Of a stretch of DNA of 64,000 nucleotides, positions 27,101-36,511 are shown one piece after another. Position 1 is the first letter of the stretch. Each line of letters begins with the position of its first letter. Below the pieces are notes generated by a model that saw only the letters and a list, made by a program, of their open reading frames with translations, made no database searches and had not been told where the DNA came from. The stretch is from an uncultured Tateyamaria sp. (lineage in GTDB: Bacteria > Pseudomonadota > Alphaproteobacteria > Rhodobacterales > Rhodobacteraceae), in assembly GCF_947497045.1 (NCBI RefSeq), contig NZ_CANMEU010000004.1, forward strand, positions 1 to 64,000, written 5' to 3'. The translations under genes were made by a program, and so were the position numbers.

Positions 27101-27220
27101 AAATTCGCGCAAAGCGCACCGCCCGAGGTTGTGGCCGAAACCCAGGCCAATCTGGACGCGCGCGCCGAAGAAGAGGGCAAGTTGCAAGAGGCGCTCGCCC
27201 GGCTTCAGGAACTCGGCTGA
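24170..27220 (+). CDS. valS: valyl-tRNA synthetase
   Basis: This encodes 1016 residues from ATG 24170 ([20 protein letters not shown]). It is a class I enzyme with the HMGH signature at residues 52-55 within [15 protein letters not shown] and KMSKS at 661-665. The editing domain lies between, the tRNA-binding domain follows, and the C-terminus ends in the coiled-coil arm typical of ValRS ([20 protein letters not shown] region). It charges tRNA-Val. A hairpin terminator follows 21 bases after the stop. Confidence 0.97.
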   Translation: MALGKFNAAEVEARIYEQWETRGCFKAGANARDGASAYAIMIPPPNVTGVLHMGHAFNNTLQDIMVRWHRMRGFDTLWQPGTDHAGIATQMVVERRLAEHQQPSRTELGRDAFTAKVWEWKAESGGTIVSQLKRLGASCDWSREAFTMSGAPGAPQDVAKGNFHDAVIKVFVEMYNKGLIYRGKRLVNWDPHFETAISDLEVENIETPGHMWHFKYPLAEGQTYTYVEKDEDGNVTLEEVRDYISIATTRPETMLGDGAVAVHPSDERYAPIVGKLCEIPVGPKAHRRLIPIITDEYPDKDFGSGAVKITGAHDFNDYQVAKRGGIPMYNLMDTKARMRSDGQPYAIEAAIAQEIANGERNFDEAMISAMNLVPDDYRGLDRFEARKKVVADITAEGLAVMHMVPVTDADGNESVEAVPLVENKPIMQPFGDRSKVVIEPLLTDQWFVDTDKIVGPALDAVRSGDVKIMPESGEKVYFHWLENIEPWCISRQLWWGHQIPVWYGPSVTHTENEDGTASDEWDIQNPQHFCAPTHAEALELAVNYYMNSGAMGFLVDEEAANADEALTLTYHEDGQPVRLWRDADVLDTWFSSGLWPIGTLGWPEKTDELARYFPTSDLITGQDILFFWVARMMMMQLAIVDEVPFKNVYLHGLVRDAKGKKMSKSTGNVIDPLDLIDEFGADALRFTNAAMASLGGALKLDTQRIAGYRNFGTKLWNAASFGERNGTFDVPHSGTMPEATLTPNRWIKGEIARTREAVDAALAEYRFNDAASALYAFTWGTFCDWYIELSKPIFEGGTEAEIAETRAVYAWGLDQCLLMLHPIMPFITEELWGQKARPKPLVHGDWPTYSAADLADPSADAELGWVTGAIDAIRSARAQMHVPAGARIPMVVVGLEEGARAAWDANESAFNALARITELNVVDDFPKGTVTLGLAGGRFGLPLDGVIDVAEEIARLEKTLGKLAKEVGGLRGRLKNPKFAQSAPPEVVAETQANLDARAEEEGKLQEALARLQELG

Positions 27221-27241
27221 GCCAAACCAAACGGCCCAACG

Positions 27242-27274
27242 AAAAAGGCACCCCGATCAAGGGATGCCTTTTGT
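27242..27274 (+). terminator. rho-independent terminator after valS
   Basis: AAAAGGCACCC pairs with GGGATGCCTTTT around a CGATCAA loop, with one bulged base, ending in a short T run. It lies between valS and the converging degP-family gene and could serve both strands. Confidence 0.7.
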
Positions 27275-27293
27275 CATTTCTTCAGGGGTAGAT

Positions 27294-28766
27294 TTACTCT
27301 GGAAGGCTGAGCGCCACAAAGCGTGGATCACCTGCACGGCGGACAAGCAGCAGCAGCGACTTGCGCCCCGCCTCTTTGACTTCGCTCAGACGGGTCTCAA
27401 AATCCGCGATGCTCGCGATCTTTTGCTGCCCGGCTTCGGTGATGACGTCACCCGCGCGCAGCCCTTTTTCATAGGCTTCGCTGGTTTCATCCACATCCGT
27501 CACAGCCAGACCCTGCTGGCCTTCGCCCACGCTCAGCTGTTCGATCAACTCGTCCGTCAGCGTGCTGAGAGTCAGGCCAAGCACCTCTTTGGTTTCGGCG
27601 CCTTCGGGTTCGGAGGGCGTGTCCGCCACCGCAGGGGTCGCACCTTCGGCCTCTTCACGGCGACCAAGGGTCACGCGTAATGTCACGGTTTCCCCGTCAC
27701 GGAACACAACCACGCGCACGGTTTCACCAATCGGGCTGTTGCCGACCTGACGTACCAGGCCACGGGTGTCGGCCACGTCCACGCCTGCAAAGCTGAGGAT
27801 CACATCACCGTCCTGCATGCCGGATTCCAGCGCAGGACCTTCGGGCACAGAGGTGACCAACGCACCCGCAACTTCCTCAAGGCCAATGGCCTCGGCGATG
27901 TCCTCGGTCACGTCCTGAATGCGCACGCCCAACCAGCCACGGCGGGTTTCGCCGAACTCCTGCAATTGGTCCACCACGCGGGTCACGACGTTGGATGCCA
28001 TGGAAAAGCCGATGCCGATAGAGCCACCATTGGGCGACAGGATCGCTGTGTTCACGCCGATCACCTGACCGTCCATGTTGAACAGAGGACCGCCCGAGTT
28101 GCCCCGGTTGATGGCCGCGTCAGTCTGGATGTAGTCGTCATAGGTGCCGCTGAGGGCGCGGTTGCGCGCGGACACGATCCCGGCCGAAACGGAAAAGCCC
28201 TGACCAAGCGGGTTGCCCATCGCAATCACCCAGTCACCCACGCGGGAGTCGTCGCTGTTGCCGAAGGGCACAAAGGGCAATGGGCCATCCGCGCTGACCT
28301 TGAGCAAGGCGATGTCGGTGTTTGGATCGGTGCCGATCAATTCGGCCTCTAGTTCGTCGCCGTTGAAGAACTCGATCAGGATCTCGTCGGCACCTTCAAT
28401 CACGTGGTTGTTGGTGACGATGAACCCGTCCTCGGAAATCACAAAGCCCGAGCCCAGAGCCGATGAGCGGCGGGGGCGGTCGCCCTGCCCGTTGCGGTCC
28501 TGAAACTCCCGAAAGAAGTCCTCGAAGGGGGAGCCTTCGGGCACAACACCTTGCGGCCCTGTGCGTCCTTCAATCACGGTGGATGTGGTGATGTTGACCA
28601 CTGATGGGCTGATCTGTTCTGCCAGCGGCGCAAGGCTTTCGGGGCGGGCCGTGGCCATCAGGGTTTGCACCAGCACAAAGGCCAGCGCGAGCGCGCCTAT
28701 CCAGAGGGCGCGGATGTAGTTCACATCGGTAAGCTGTCTCGAAAGGGCAATTGCCTGTCGCTGCAT
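27294..28766 (-). CDS. degP: DegP/DegQ (Do) family periplasmic serine endopeptidase
   Basis: This encodes 490 residues from ATG 28766, after which a membrane anchor or signal segment (about residues 18-36, IRALWIGALALAFVLVQTLM) appears. The trypsin-like domain has the triad in TNNHVIEGA (His), DPNTDIALLKV (Asp) and RGNSGGPLF (Ser). Two PDZ domains follow (about 280-370 and 400-485). It degrades or refolds damaged envelope proteins. It sits downstream of hflK-hflC-DUF2065 on the same strand after a 172-base gap carrying a heat-shock-type promoter candidate. The longer frame to 28889 has no signal peptide. Confidence 0.93.
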   Translation of the reverse strand: MQRQAIALSRQLTDVNYIRALWIGALALAFVLVQTLMATARPESLAPLAEQISPSVVNITTSTVIEGRTGPQGVVPEGSPFEDFFREFQDRNGQGDRPRRSSALGSGFVISEDGFIVTNNHVIEGADEILIEFFNGDELEAELIGTDPNTDIALLKVSADGPLPFVPFGNSDDSRVGDWVIAMGNPLGQGFSVSAGIVSARNRALSGTYDDYIQTDAAINRGNSGGPLFNMDGQVIGVNTAILSPNGGSIGIGFSMASNVVTRVVDQLQEFGETRRGWLGVRIQDVTEDIAEAIGLEEVAGALVTSVPEGPALESGMQDGDVILSFAGVDVADTRGLVRQVGNSPIGETVRVVVFRDGETVTLRVTLGRREEAEGATPAVADTPSEPEGAETKEVLGLTLSTLTDELIEQLSVGEGQQGLAVTDVDETSEAYEKGLRAGDVITEAGQQKIASIADFETRLSEVKEAGRKSLLLLVRRAGDPRFVALSLPE

Positions 28767-28870
28767 CAGGTCTCTCCTGCTTCGTCTTGATGGCCGGGCT
28801 GGCCGGATAACACACACGGATGCGCGTTTGCATACAGGGTGCATGTAGGGTTGCATCCTTGCAACATTAA

Positions 28871-28897
28871 AGATGGCCCTGTCCCGCATGGTTTCAA
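28871..28897 (-). promoter_or_regulatory. candidate RpoH (sigma-32) promoter for degP
   Basis: On the minus strand TTGAAA is followed after 13 bases by GGCCATCT, close to the heat-shock consensus (CTTGAAA, 13-15 bases, CCCCATNT). It lies about 105 bases before the degP ATG. degP-type genes are known heat-shock targets; use here is inference. Confidence 0.4.
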
Positions 28898-28938
28898 TAT
28901 CACGTTACCAATGTGTCAACGCACAGCCGGTTGGGTGG

Positions 28939-29133
28939 TCAAATCCCGATATAAAATGCGAGCCACACACAGATCAGGCCCGACACCATCACCAAGGCCC
29001 CCAATTGACGTCGCACGGCTTCAGGCAGGCTGCGCAAAACCTCAAGCACGCGTTCAATAAGCGAAGGGGCCAGCACATAGGCCAGCCCCTCCACAATCAT
29101 CACAAGTCCAAGGGCAAGAAGCACCCAGGCCAT
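28939..29133 (-). CDS. DUF2065 small membrane protein
   Basis: This encodes 64 residues from ATG 29133, four bases after the hflC stop. Two hydrophobic segments (about 2-20 and 43-62) flank a basic amphipathic loop, the DUF2065 layout (WVLLALGLVMIVEGLAY at the start). DUF2065 (YjeT-like) genes commonly follow hflC, and its function is unknown. Start codon and spacing support cotranscription with hflKC. Confidence 0.85.
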   Translation of the reverse strand: MAWVLLALGLVMIVEGLAYVLAPSLIERVLEVLRSLPEAVRRQLGALVMVSGLICVWLAFYIGI

Positions 29134-29137
29134 CAGG

Positions 29138-30025
29138 TCACTCCGCCGCCAGACCGCGGGCACCCTGATCGGATTTGAGGTAGTTGAAGAACTCGCTGTC
29201 CGGCGACATCACCATAGTCGAGTTGTTCGCCCCAAGTGCACGATCATAAGCGGTGAGCGAGCGGTAGAATTCAAAGAACTCCGGGTCGGCCCCGAACGCA
29301 TCGGCGAAGATGGCGTTGCGGCGCGCATCCGCTTCACCGCGAATAATCTCGGCCTGACGTTCCGCATCAGAGGTCAATTCAACCACCGTCCGGTCCGCCT
29401 GAGCGCGCACCCGTTGGGCAGCCTCGTTACCGCGGGCGCGTTCGTCGGTTGCCTCACGCTCACGTTCGGCGCGCATCCGCTGGAAGGTCGCGTCAAGGTT
29501 TTCGGTTGGCAGGTCCGTGCGCTTGAGACGCACGTCGACAACCTCAATACCCAGGGCGCGCGCTTCGGCAATCGCACCATTTCGAATGCGCAGCATCAGC
29601 GCCGCCCGGTCCGAACTCAGGATATCGTTGGACGACACGGAGCCCAGCACTTCGCGCAGCTCGTTGCGCAAAATACCGTCGATGCGACGTTCGGCGGCCC
29701 CTTCACCGCCTGTACCAACCGCTTGGCGGAACTGGTTCAGATCAGCAATCCGGTAGCGGGCAAAGGCATCCACAACCAGACGACGATCATCCAGCGGGGT
29801 GACTTCAAGCGGTTCGACATCGCGGCTCAGGATACGGTCGTCATAGCGCACAACCTCTTGGATCAGGGGGATTTTCACGCCCAATCCGGGCACTTCCTTG
29901 ATGTCGACGACCCGGCCAAATTGCAGGACAAGCACCTTTTCACGTTCATCCACGATGAACAGGGACGACAATGCGATGGCCGCAGCCACCACGATAACGG
30001 GGATCAGAAACGCAGATTTACGCAT
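29138..30025 (-). CDS. hflC: HflC, protease modulator
   Basis: This 295-residue SPFH/band-7 protein has an N-terminal membrane anchor (about residues 6-24), then the stomatin-like domain starting DEREKVLVLQFGRV, and a helical C-terminal region rich in Arg, Glu and Ala (the oligomer-forming coiled coil). With HflK it forms a large cage around the FtsH protease in the inner membrane and tunes its access to substrates. Its ATG overlaps the hflK stop by one base (TGATG), so translation is coupled. Confidence 0.95.
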   Translation of the reverse strand: MRKSAFLIPVIVVAAAIALSSLFIVDEREKVLVLQFGRVVDIKEVPGLGVKIPLIQEVVRYDDRILSRDVEPLEVTPLDDRRLVVDAFARYRIADLNQFRQAVGTGGEGAAERRIDGILRNELREVLGSVSSNDILSSDRAALMLRIRNGAIAEARALGIEVVDVRLKRTDLPTENLDATFQRMRAEREREATDERARGNEAAQRVRAQADRTVVELTSDAERQAEIIRGEADARRNAIFADAFGADPEFFEFYRSLTAYDRALGANNSTMVMSPDSEFFNYLKSDQGARGLAAE

Positions 30026-31191
30026 CAGTTTGTCCCTTCAGTAGTGTTGCGACGCAATTCGTTGAGCGGCAGGTAAGGCACCACGCCCTGGCTGTCGCCC
30101 CCATTCTCGTCGATAATGACCTTGTCGACACGGCCCAGCACACGCTCCATCGTTTCAAGATAAAGACGTTTGCGGGTGACGTCGGGGGCCTTGGCATATT
30201 CTTCCAAAACGGCCGAGAAACGAGACGCTTCACCCTCGGCCTGGTTGACCTGTTGGGCACGGTAGCCTTCGGCCTCTTCCAGAAGCTGCGCGGCCTGACC
30301 ACGGGCTTCGGCCAAAACGCGGTTGGCATAGGCATCCGCCACGTTTTGCAAACGATCCCGTTCCTGTTCAGCGGCCTGAACGTCGCGGAAGGCGTCGATC
30401 ACGGATTGTGGCGGGTCGGCCTTGTCAAAGTTCACGCGGATGACCGTGACACCGCTGTCATAGCTGTCGAGCGTGTTTTGGATGAGGTCAAGCAACTGCA
30501 CCGCGATCGCACCACGGTCCCGGTTGAGGATCGGGGCCAGATCAGACTGGGCGATAATCTCACGCATCGCCGATTCCGCAACGGCGCGGATGGTGGGGCG
30601 TGGATCACGCAGGTTGAACAGGTATTTGGCCGGATCATTGATGTTCCAGACGACCTGGAAATCAATGTCGACGATATTTTCGTCACCGGTCAGCATCAGG
30701 CCCGCGTCGCCGCCACGGCCGCCCACACCGATCTCTTCGGTTTGTTCGCGGGTGACGGGAATGACTTCGGCGGTGACCACAGGCCAGGGCGCAAAATTCA
30801 GACCCGGATTTCCGATCGCCGAGAACTCGCCAAGGAACAATTCGACGGATTGTTCTTCGGGTCGGACCGTGTAAAAACTGGCCATCCCCCACAGCACGAC
30901 CGCGGCCAAAGCGCCAAGGCCAAGCGTACCTTTGGTCAGAAACGGGCCGGAGCCGCCGCCATTGCCACGCCCCCCACCGGTGCCGCCGCCACCGCGACCG
31001 CCCATCAGGACGCGCAGTTGTTCCTGGCCTTTCTTGACCAGTTCGTCGATCTCGGGGATTTGCGGACCGTCATCACCGGGCCGACGCCCGCCGTTGCCAC
31101 GACCAGGGTCACGCGAGCCGTTTTTGCGCCCGTCATCCCCGTCGTTCGAATTTCCGCCACCCCCCCAGGGGCCGCCTGTATTGCCAGCCAT
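30025..31191 (-). CDS. hflK: HflK, FtsH protease activity modulator
   Basis: This encodes 388 residues from ATG 31191 (MAGNTGGPWGGGG). It begins with a Gly/Asn/Asp-rich cytoplasmic tail characteristic of HflK, followed by a Gly/Arg-rich stretch and a membrane segment near residue 100. The band-7 domain (TVRPEEQSVELFLGEF) and a coiled-coil C-terminus follow. It is the partner of HflC. The frame from 31269 overlaps gor and is not used. gor lies 74 bases upstream on the same strand. Confidence 0.95.
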   Translation of the reverse strand: MAGNTGGPWGGGGNSNDGDDGRKNGSRDPGRGNGGRRPGDDGPQIPEIDELVKKGQEQLRVLMGGRGGGGTGGGRGNGGGSGPFLTKGTLGLGALAAVVLWGMASFYTVRPEEQSVELFLGEFSAIGNPGLNFAPWPVVTAEVIPVTREQTEEIGVGGRGGDAGLMLTGDENIVDIDFQVVWNINDPAKYLFNLRDPRPTIRAVAESAMREIIAQSDLAPILNRDRGAIAVQLLDLIQNTLDSYDSGVTVIRVNFDKADPPQSVIDAFRDVQAAEQERDRLQNVADAYANRVLAEARGQAAQLLEEAEGYRAQQVNQAEGEASRFSAVLEEYAKAPDVTRKRLYLETMERVLGRVDKVIIDENGGDSQGVVPYLPLNELRRNTTEGTN

Positions 31192-31265
31192 ATGGTGTAG
31201 TTCTCCTCTTGTCGTGCGACAGGTGCCGCATCTTGTCTTGTCACTTGTGTCTAGATATCGAAAAT

Positions 31266-32732
31266 TCAAGCGGTGCGCATGGGCGTCTTCATGGTCACGA
31301 TCTCTTCGGACATGGTGGGATGAACGGCCACGGTCTGGTCGAAATCTTCCTTGGTTGCGCCCATTTTGATAGCGACACCCGCCAGTTGGATCATTTCACC
31401 CGCATCCGGCGCGACGATGTGACAGCCCAGAACCTTGCGGGTCGCCTTGCTGACAACCAGCTTCATCAGAACCCGATTGTTTTGGCCGCCAAAGGCCGTC
31501 TTCATCGGGCGGAACGAGGTGCAGTAGACTTCGACCTCTTCCTGTTCGCGCGCGTCCTCTTCGCTGAGCCCCACGGTGCCCATCTCGGGTTGAGTAAAGA
31601 TGGCCGATGGGATCAGCTCGTGATCTACAGCCGTTGGATTGTCCTGAAACACCGTCTGAACAAAGGCCATGCCCTCGCGAATGGCGACAGGGGTGAGGTT
31701 CACGCGATTGGTCACGTCCCCGATGGCATAGACGCTGTCGACGGCTGTTTTGGAATAAGCGTCCACAACAATTTCCTTGCGGCGCCCGATCTGAATGCCG
31801 AGGTCTTCCAGACCCAGATCCGCACTGTTGGGATCGCGACCGGTCGCAAACAGGACGATATCATATTCCCGGGCGTCGCCACTGGTGGGTTTGACCCAGA
31901 CCGATTGCGACCCATCCCCCGTGCGCGTTGCCATCAAGGTGGCGGATTGTTTGGCATCGGCCCCCATGGCCGCGTCGGTGGCCGTGGGTCCGCTGACCGC
32001 ATCATAATCACCACCGCCGGGGGCCATTTCGACAATGTTGGTGCCCAAATGCAGCTTGATCCCGTTTTCGCGCATGGCCTCGGCGATCAGACCGCGGGCT
32101 TCGTCATCAAAGCCGCGCAAAATCTGGGCACCGCGGTAGAACTGTGTCACCTCGACCCCGAGCCCGTTGAAGATGCAGGCAAATTCGCAGGCGATATACC
32201 CGCCCCCGATAATCAGAATGGATTTTGGCAGCGTTTCCAGGTGAAAGATGTCGTCGCTCACGATCCCCAGATCGGCGTTGGGGATGTCCGGGCGGACCGG
32301 GTGACCGCCGGTTGCGATCAGGATCGTCTTGGCTGTTTTGGTTTCCCCGGTGGACAGTTCCACTGTGTGGGCGTCCTTGAGCCGGGCGCGGGCATCAAAG
32401 GTTTCGACACCCGATGACTTCAGCAGATTGCGGTAGATCCCTTCAAGCCGGTCAAGTTCGCTCGCCATGTGGCCCTGAAACCTGTCCCAGTGGAATGTGC
32501 CCTCGCCCATGTCCCAGCCATAGCCGCGGGCGAGGGCCGGCATGCCGGAAAATTCACTGGCAAACACCATCAGCTTTTTGGGCACACAGCCCCGGATCAC
32601 ACATGTCCCGCCATAGCGGTCTTCTTCGGCCAGTGCGACCCGGGCACCGGCGTCGCTGGCGGCCACGCGCGCGGCGCGCACCCCCCCCGATCCGCCACCG
32701 ATTACAAACAGATCGTAGTCATATTCCGCCAT
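31266..32732 (-). CDS. gor: glutathione-disulfide reductase
   Basis: This 488-residue flavoprotein reduces GSSG with NADPH. It has the FAD-binding GGGSGGVRAAR at the start, the redox disulfide GGTCVIRGCVPKK, an NADPH-binding IGGGYIACEFA, and the C-terminal HPTMSEE with catalytic His. It is longer than the usual roughly 450 residues because an Ala/Gly/Asp-rich stretch of about 30 residues (APGGGDYDAVSGP onward) is inserted before the VLFATGR motif. It lies 18 bases downstream of rpiA. Confidence 0.94.
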   Translation of the reverse strand: MAEYDYDLFVIGGGSGGVRAARVAASDAGARVALAEEDRYGGTCVIRGCVPKKLMVFASEFSGMPALARGYGWDMGEGTFHWDRFQGHMASELDRLEGIYRNLLKSSGVETFDARARLKDAHTVELSTGETKTAKTILIATGGHPVRPDIPNADLGIVSDDIFHLETLPKSILIIGGGYIACEFACIFNGLGVEVTQFYRGAQILRGFDDEARGLIAEAMRENGIKLHLGTNIVEMAPGGGDYDAVSGPTATDAAMGADAKQSATLMATRTGDGSQSVWVKPTSGDAREYDIVLFATGRDPNSADLGLEDLGIQIGRRKEIVVDAYSKTAVDSVYAIGDVTNRVNLTPVAIREGMAFVQTVFQDNPTAVDHELIPSAIFTQPEMGTVGLSEEDAREQEEVEVYCTSFRPMKTAFGGQNNRVLMKLVVSKATRKVLGCHIVAPDAGEMIQLAGVAIKMGATKEDFDQTVAVHPTMSEEIVTMKTPMRTA

Positions 32733-32750
32733 GTCAGCCGCCTTTGGTCT

Positions 32751-33539
32751 TTAGTCTGCAAGGTCCGTGAACAGGTTGTCCGTCTCAAGGAAATCGAGCC
32801 GCTCCTGCTCTACCGTACCTTCATTGATATCTCGCACCTCGACCCGGCCATCGCCATAGCCGATCACGACCGCATCACAAATATCGATAAACAGCCCGTT
32901 TTCAACCACGCCCGGCATCTGGTTGATGACAAGGCTGAGTTGGCGCGGGTTGCCGATGCGTTGCAAATGCAGGTCCATGATATAGTTGCCCTCGTCCGTG
33001 ACGAACGGGTGATCCCCGTTCATCCGCAAGCTGGACTGGCGGCCCAGAACGTCCATGGAAATAAGGGTTTCCTCAACGAGGGCCTGGGTGGTCTGCCAGC
33101 CGAACGGAATCACCTCGATCGGCAGGGGGAACGCGCCCAGATGTTCGACCTCTTTGCCGATATCGGCGATCACCACCATTTGATCAGAGGCGGTGGCTAC
33201 TATCTTTTCCTGCAACAGCGCGCCTCCGCCCCCTTTGATCAGGTTCAGGTCCCCATCAAACTCGTCCGCGCCATCAATCGTGACATCCAGCCACTTCGCC
33301 TCATCCAGCGAGATCACCTCGATCCCCACCTCGCGCGCCAGATCCGCCGTGCGGGTCGAGGTCGGCACACCCTTGAACCGCAAGCCTGCATCGCGCACCT
33401 GTTCGCCCAGACAACGTACCAGCCATGCGGCGGTTGATCCGGTGCCAAGGCCGACGCGCATTCCATCCTCGACATAGTCTGCCGCCCGTTTGGCGGCGAC
33501 GAACTTCGCCTTGTCGATGGGTGACAATTCTCCGGTCAT
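32751..33539 (-). CDS. rpiA: ribose-5-phosphate isomerase A
   Basis: This encodes 262 residues from ATG 33539 (MTGELSPIDKAK). RpiA signatures are GLGTGSTAAW (phosphate-binding), TIDGADEFDGDLNLIKGGGGALL (active site; key part DGADE and KGGGGAL), and VIEVIPFGW-like PIEVIPFGW. It interconverts ribose-5-P and ribulose-5-P in the pentose phosphate pathway. The six extra codons to 33557 are not needed. It likely forms an operon with gor. Confidence 0.96.
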   Translation of the reverse strand: MTGELSPIDKAKFVAAKRAADYVEDGMRVGLGTGSTAAWLVRCLGEQVRDAGLRFKGVPTSTRTADLAREVGIEVISLDEAKWLDVTIDGADEFDGDLNLIKGGGGALLQEKIVATASDQMVVIADIGKEVEHLGAFPLPIEVIPFGWQTTQALVEETLISMDVLGRQSSLRMNGDHPFVTDEGNYIMDLHLQRIGNPRQLSLVINQMPGVVENGLFIDICDAVVIGYGDGRVEVRDINEGTVEQERLDFLETDNLFTDLAD

Positions 33540-33722
33540 GTTGTGACGACTCCCCATGTGTTGAGGCGCTTATACGATCCCACGCGGTGCGTTGCGACCC
33601 CCCAAGGCGTTTGGCGTTCACCTTGGCAGCCAGAGGGGCGCGGCACAACCAGACGACACGGGCGCGTCCTGTACGCGAACCATCATGTACGCCGTCAGGC
33701 ACCCGGTCGAGTCGCGCCCCGC

Positions 33723-34310
33723 TCAGCTCGGCGTTTTGAGGGCGTTCATTGCATCCAGCACCTCGGACATCTCCACCGCGCCGTCGTGATCCAGATCAAA
33801 GGTCATCATGGCGCGCATCGCATCCGCAGCATGCGGGCCCATCGCGACATGTGCCTTGCGGCTGGCATGCGCGCGCATCTCGCTCCACGCGACAACGTGG
33901 TCGCCATTCACATCGGCCGCCCGAAACCAGACCAGCAACCGACCACGCATCGTCGCGCTCGCCGCCCGCAGCAACACGTTCAGCTCGGATTGGGTCACCC
34001 CCAGATCTCCGTTCAGATCCGCCTCAAGCAGGCGGCGCATCTCGCGGGCCCGCAGCCGGGCCAGTTCCGCCGCAATCGCCTGTTCGATATGGGACGCCCG
34101 CAAACCATCGCCGCCCCCATAGCCAAGAATCAGCCCCGCCGCCTCTTCCACGAAGGCTTCGGGGCGGGTGCGCATCCGATCCAGTGTCGTACCCGGTGTG
34201 CGCGCCACCAGCACATCCACCAACGCCTGCCCCGAAAGCTCCTGCGCCAAGGCAACACGCCAGGGCATCAAACACGCGATCAACGCAAAAACCGCAATAA
34301 TCCATCGCAT
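33723..34310 (-). CDS. secreted EF-hand calcium-binding protein
   Basis: This encodes 195 residues with a signal peptide (RWIIAVFALIACLMP, cleavage near ALAQ). Three EF-hand loops are visible: EADLNGDLGVTQSE, AADVNGDHVVAWSE and FDLDHDGAVEMSE, each with Asp/Asn ligands at positions 1, 3 and 5 and Glu at 12. It probably binds calcium outside the cytoplasm; partner and role are unknown. It is a single gene with the GST gene divergent upstream. Confidence 0.82.
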   Translation of the reverse strand: MRWIIAVFALIACLMPWRVALAQELSGQALVDVLVARTPGTTLDRMRTRPEAFVEEAAGLILGYGGGDGLRASHIEQAIAAELARLRAREMRRLLEADLNGDLGVTQSELNVLLRAASATMRGRLLVWFRAADVNGDHVVAWSEMRAHASRKAHVAMGPHAADAMRAMMTFDLDHDGAVEMSEVLDAMNALKTPS

Positions 34311-34436
34311 CGTGACATCCTCCTGCCCCGATCCAATCCCATCAGGGTTAAGTCTGGGTTAAGCCTGACCAAATCACAGACCAAACGGTCGTTTTAGGGC
34401 GGTGCACGGGGTCCACACCCGCGCTATCACTGGCCC

Positions 34437-35126
34437 ATGACTTACGTGCTGCACTACGCCCCGGACAACGCATCGCTGATCGTGCGACTGGCACTCGACA
34501 CTCTGAACGTGCCCTTTGAGACGGCGTTGGTGGATCGCGCGGCCCGCAGCCAACGCAGCCCAACCTACCTTGCGGTCAACCCCAACGGATTGATCCCGAC
34601 GCTGATCAGCCCGCAGGGACCCGTCTTTGAAACCGGCGCGATACTGTTGTGGCTGGTGGACAGGCATGATGATCTGGGCCCCGGCCCTCAGGACACCCAC
34701 CGTGCCGACTTCCTCAAATGGCTGTTCTTCTGTTCCAACACCGTACATCCGGCCCTGCAACTGCTATTCTATCCGCACAAACTGGCAGGCGACGCGCCGC
34801 AGGCCTGCAAGATCGTCACGACCGGGGCCAAGCGGCTGTTGCGCAACCATTTTTCGACATTGGAGACCACGCAGACCGAGGCCTTCGGGCAACGGGACAT
34901 CACCGTGATCGACCTTTATGTCGCAACGATGCTCCGCTGGTGCGCGATTTACGGCCCCCAGGATCGCACGTGGTTTTCGCTTGCCGACACACCGGCGCTG
35001 GCGCGCATTTGTGCGCGCGTTGAGGTTCTGCCCGCCACACGCCGCGCCCAGATGGCCGAGGGGCTTGGCCCCACCCCATTCACCGCGCCCACACGACCCA
35101 ATCCCCCGGAAGGATCTGCACTCTGA
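34437..35126 (+). CDS. glutathione S-transferase family protein
   Basis: This 229-residue protein has a thioredoxin-like N-terminal domain (LHYAPDNASLIVRLALDTLN, with the conserved NPNGLIPTL cis-Pro region and ETGAILLWLVD) and an all-helical C-terminal domain. The substrate is unknown. The gene ends in TGATG, sharing one base with the sdaA start, so the two are translationally coupled. Confidence 0.87.
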   Translation: MTYVLHYAPDNASLIVRLALDTLNVPFETALVDRAARSQRSPTYLAVNPNGLIPTLISPQGPVFETGAILLWLVDRHDDLGPGPQDTHRADFLKWLFFCSNTVHPALQLLFYPHKLAGDAPQACKIVTTGAKRLLRNHFSTLETTQTEAFGQRDITVIDLYVATMLRWCAIYGPQDRTWFSLADTPALARICARVEVLPATRRAQMAEGLGPTPFTAPTRPNPPEGSAL

Positions 35127-36499
35127 TGTTTTTGTCCGTATTCGAGATGTTCAAGGTCGGTATTGGCCCATCCTCGTCCCACACGATGGGGCCTATGGTG
35201 GCTGCCGCACGGTTTCTGGAGATGATGCGCGCCTCACCCTTCCAGTTTTCAGGGCTCAGGGCGTCCCTGCACGGCAGCCTTGCCTTTACCGGGGTCGGAC
35301 ACGCGACAGACCGGGCCACGATCCTGGGCCTTGCGGGGTTTGTGCCCGACACCTACGACCATGACCGCGCCGAACAGGTGCTTGTGGATCTGCACACTAC
35401 GCAAACCCTGCACCCTGACGGCCTCGGACCTTTGCGGTTTGATGCCAAAACCGACCTGATCTTTGACTACGACACGCAGCTTGCGGGGCATGCCAATGGG
35501 ATGATCCTGATGGCCACAGATGCACAAGGGGACGTCACCTTGCGCCAAGTGTTCTACTCCATCGGCGGCGGCTTCGTGATGACCGAAGAAGAACTCGCCG
35601 CAGGCAAGGCCACGGATGAGGGCGCGCCCGTCCCCTACCCGTTCAAGTCCGCCGCCGAGATGCTGGAGATGACCGCCCAATCGGGTAAAACCATCGCACA
35701 GATGAAACAGGCCAACGAAGAATCCCGCGGCGGGGCCGAAAACCTCAAGTCCGGGACCAAGCGGTTGTGGCAGGTGATGAGCGACTGCATCGACCGCGGG
35801 CTTGAGACCGAAGGAACCCTGCCGGGCGGGCTATCGGTCAAACGCCGGGCCAAAGGCATCCATGACGCCCTGATCGCCGAGCGCGGAATGAACCAAAGCG
35901 CGCCGCATACGATTAACGACTGGATGAGCGTCTATGCCATGGCCGTCAACGAGGAGAACGCGGCAGGCGGTCAGGTCGTGACCGCCCCCACCAACGGGGC
36001 GGCGGGGGTGCTGCCGGCCACATTGCGCTACTACCTCGACCATGTGCCGGGGGCCTCGCAAGCGCATGTGCAGGACTTTCTGCTGACGGCCGCCGCCATC
36101 GGCGGGCTGGTCAAATTCAACGCCTCCATCTCAGGGGCCGAAGCGGGATGTCAGGCCGAAGTGGGCAGTGCAGCGGCCATGGCCGCGGCGGGGCTATGTG
36201 CGGTTATGGGCGGCTCCCCTCAGCAAATCGAAAACGCGGCAGAAATTGCGTTGGAACACCATCTGGGGATGACGTGCGATCCGGTGCGCGGACTTGTGCA
36301 AGTGCCCTGTATCGAGCGCAACGGATTGGGGGCCATCAAGGCGGTCAGTGCCGCCTCGCTGGCCCTGCGCGGGGATGGAACCCACCTTGTGCCGCTGGAT
36401 GCGTGCATCGAAACCATGCGCCAGACCGGCGCAGATATGAGCGAGAAATACAAGGAAACCTCCTTGGGTGGATTGGCCGTCAACGTCCCCAACTGCTGA
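35126..36499 (+). CDS. sdaA: L-serine ammonia-lyase, single-chain
   Basis: This 457-residue iron-sulfur enzyme deaminates L-serine to pyruvate. The N-terminal beta domain begins SVFEMFKVGIGPSSSHTMGP, the family signature. The C-terminal alpha domain contains the glycine-rich APTNGAAGVLPA and Cys residues expected to ligate the 4Fe-4S cluster, including those in GCQAEVGSA, MTCDPVRG and the terminal NC. Length is normal. It overlaps the GST stop. A structured element starts 13 bases after the stop. Confidence 0.96.
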   Translation: MFLSVFEMFKVGIGPSSSHTMGPMVAAARFLEMMRASPFQFSGLRASLHGSLAFTGVGHATDRATILGLAGFVPDTYDHDRAEQVLVDLHTTQTLHPDGLGPLRFDAKTDLIFDYDTQLAGHANGMILMATDAQGDVTLRQVFYSIGGGFVMTEEELAAGKATDEGAPVPYPFKSAAEMLEMTAQSGKTIAQMKQANEESRGGAENLKSGTKRLWQVMSDCIDRGLETEGTLPGGLSVKRRAKGIHDALIAERGMNQSAPHTINDWMSVYAMAVNEENAAGGQVVTAPTNGAAGVLPATLRYYLDHVPGASQAHVQDFLLTAAAIGGLVKFNASISGAEAGCQAEVGSAAAMAAAGLCAVMGGSPQQIENAAEIALEHHLGMTCDPVRGLVQVPCIERNGLGAIKAVSAASLALRGDGTHLVPLDACIETMRQTGADMSEKYKETSLGGLAVNVPNC

Positions 36500-36511
36500 G
36501 GCACACGCGCG

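Noticed and set aside
24479-27187. 902-residue open frame antisense to valS
   Set aside because: It lies wholly inside valS, which has all class I synthetase motifs; the antisense product shows no recognisable domain.
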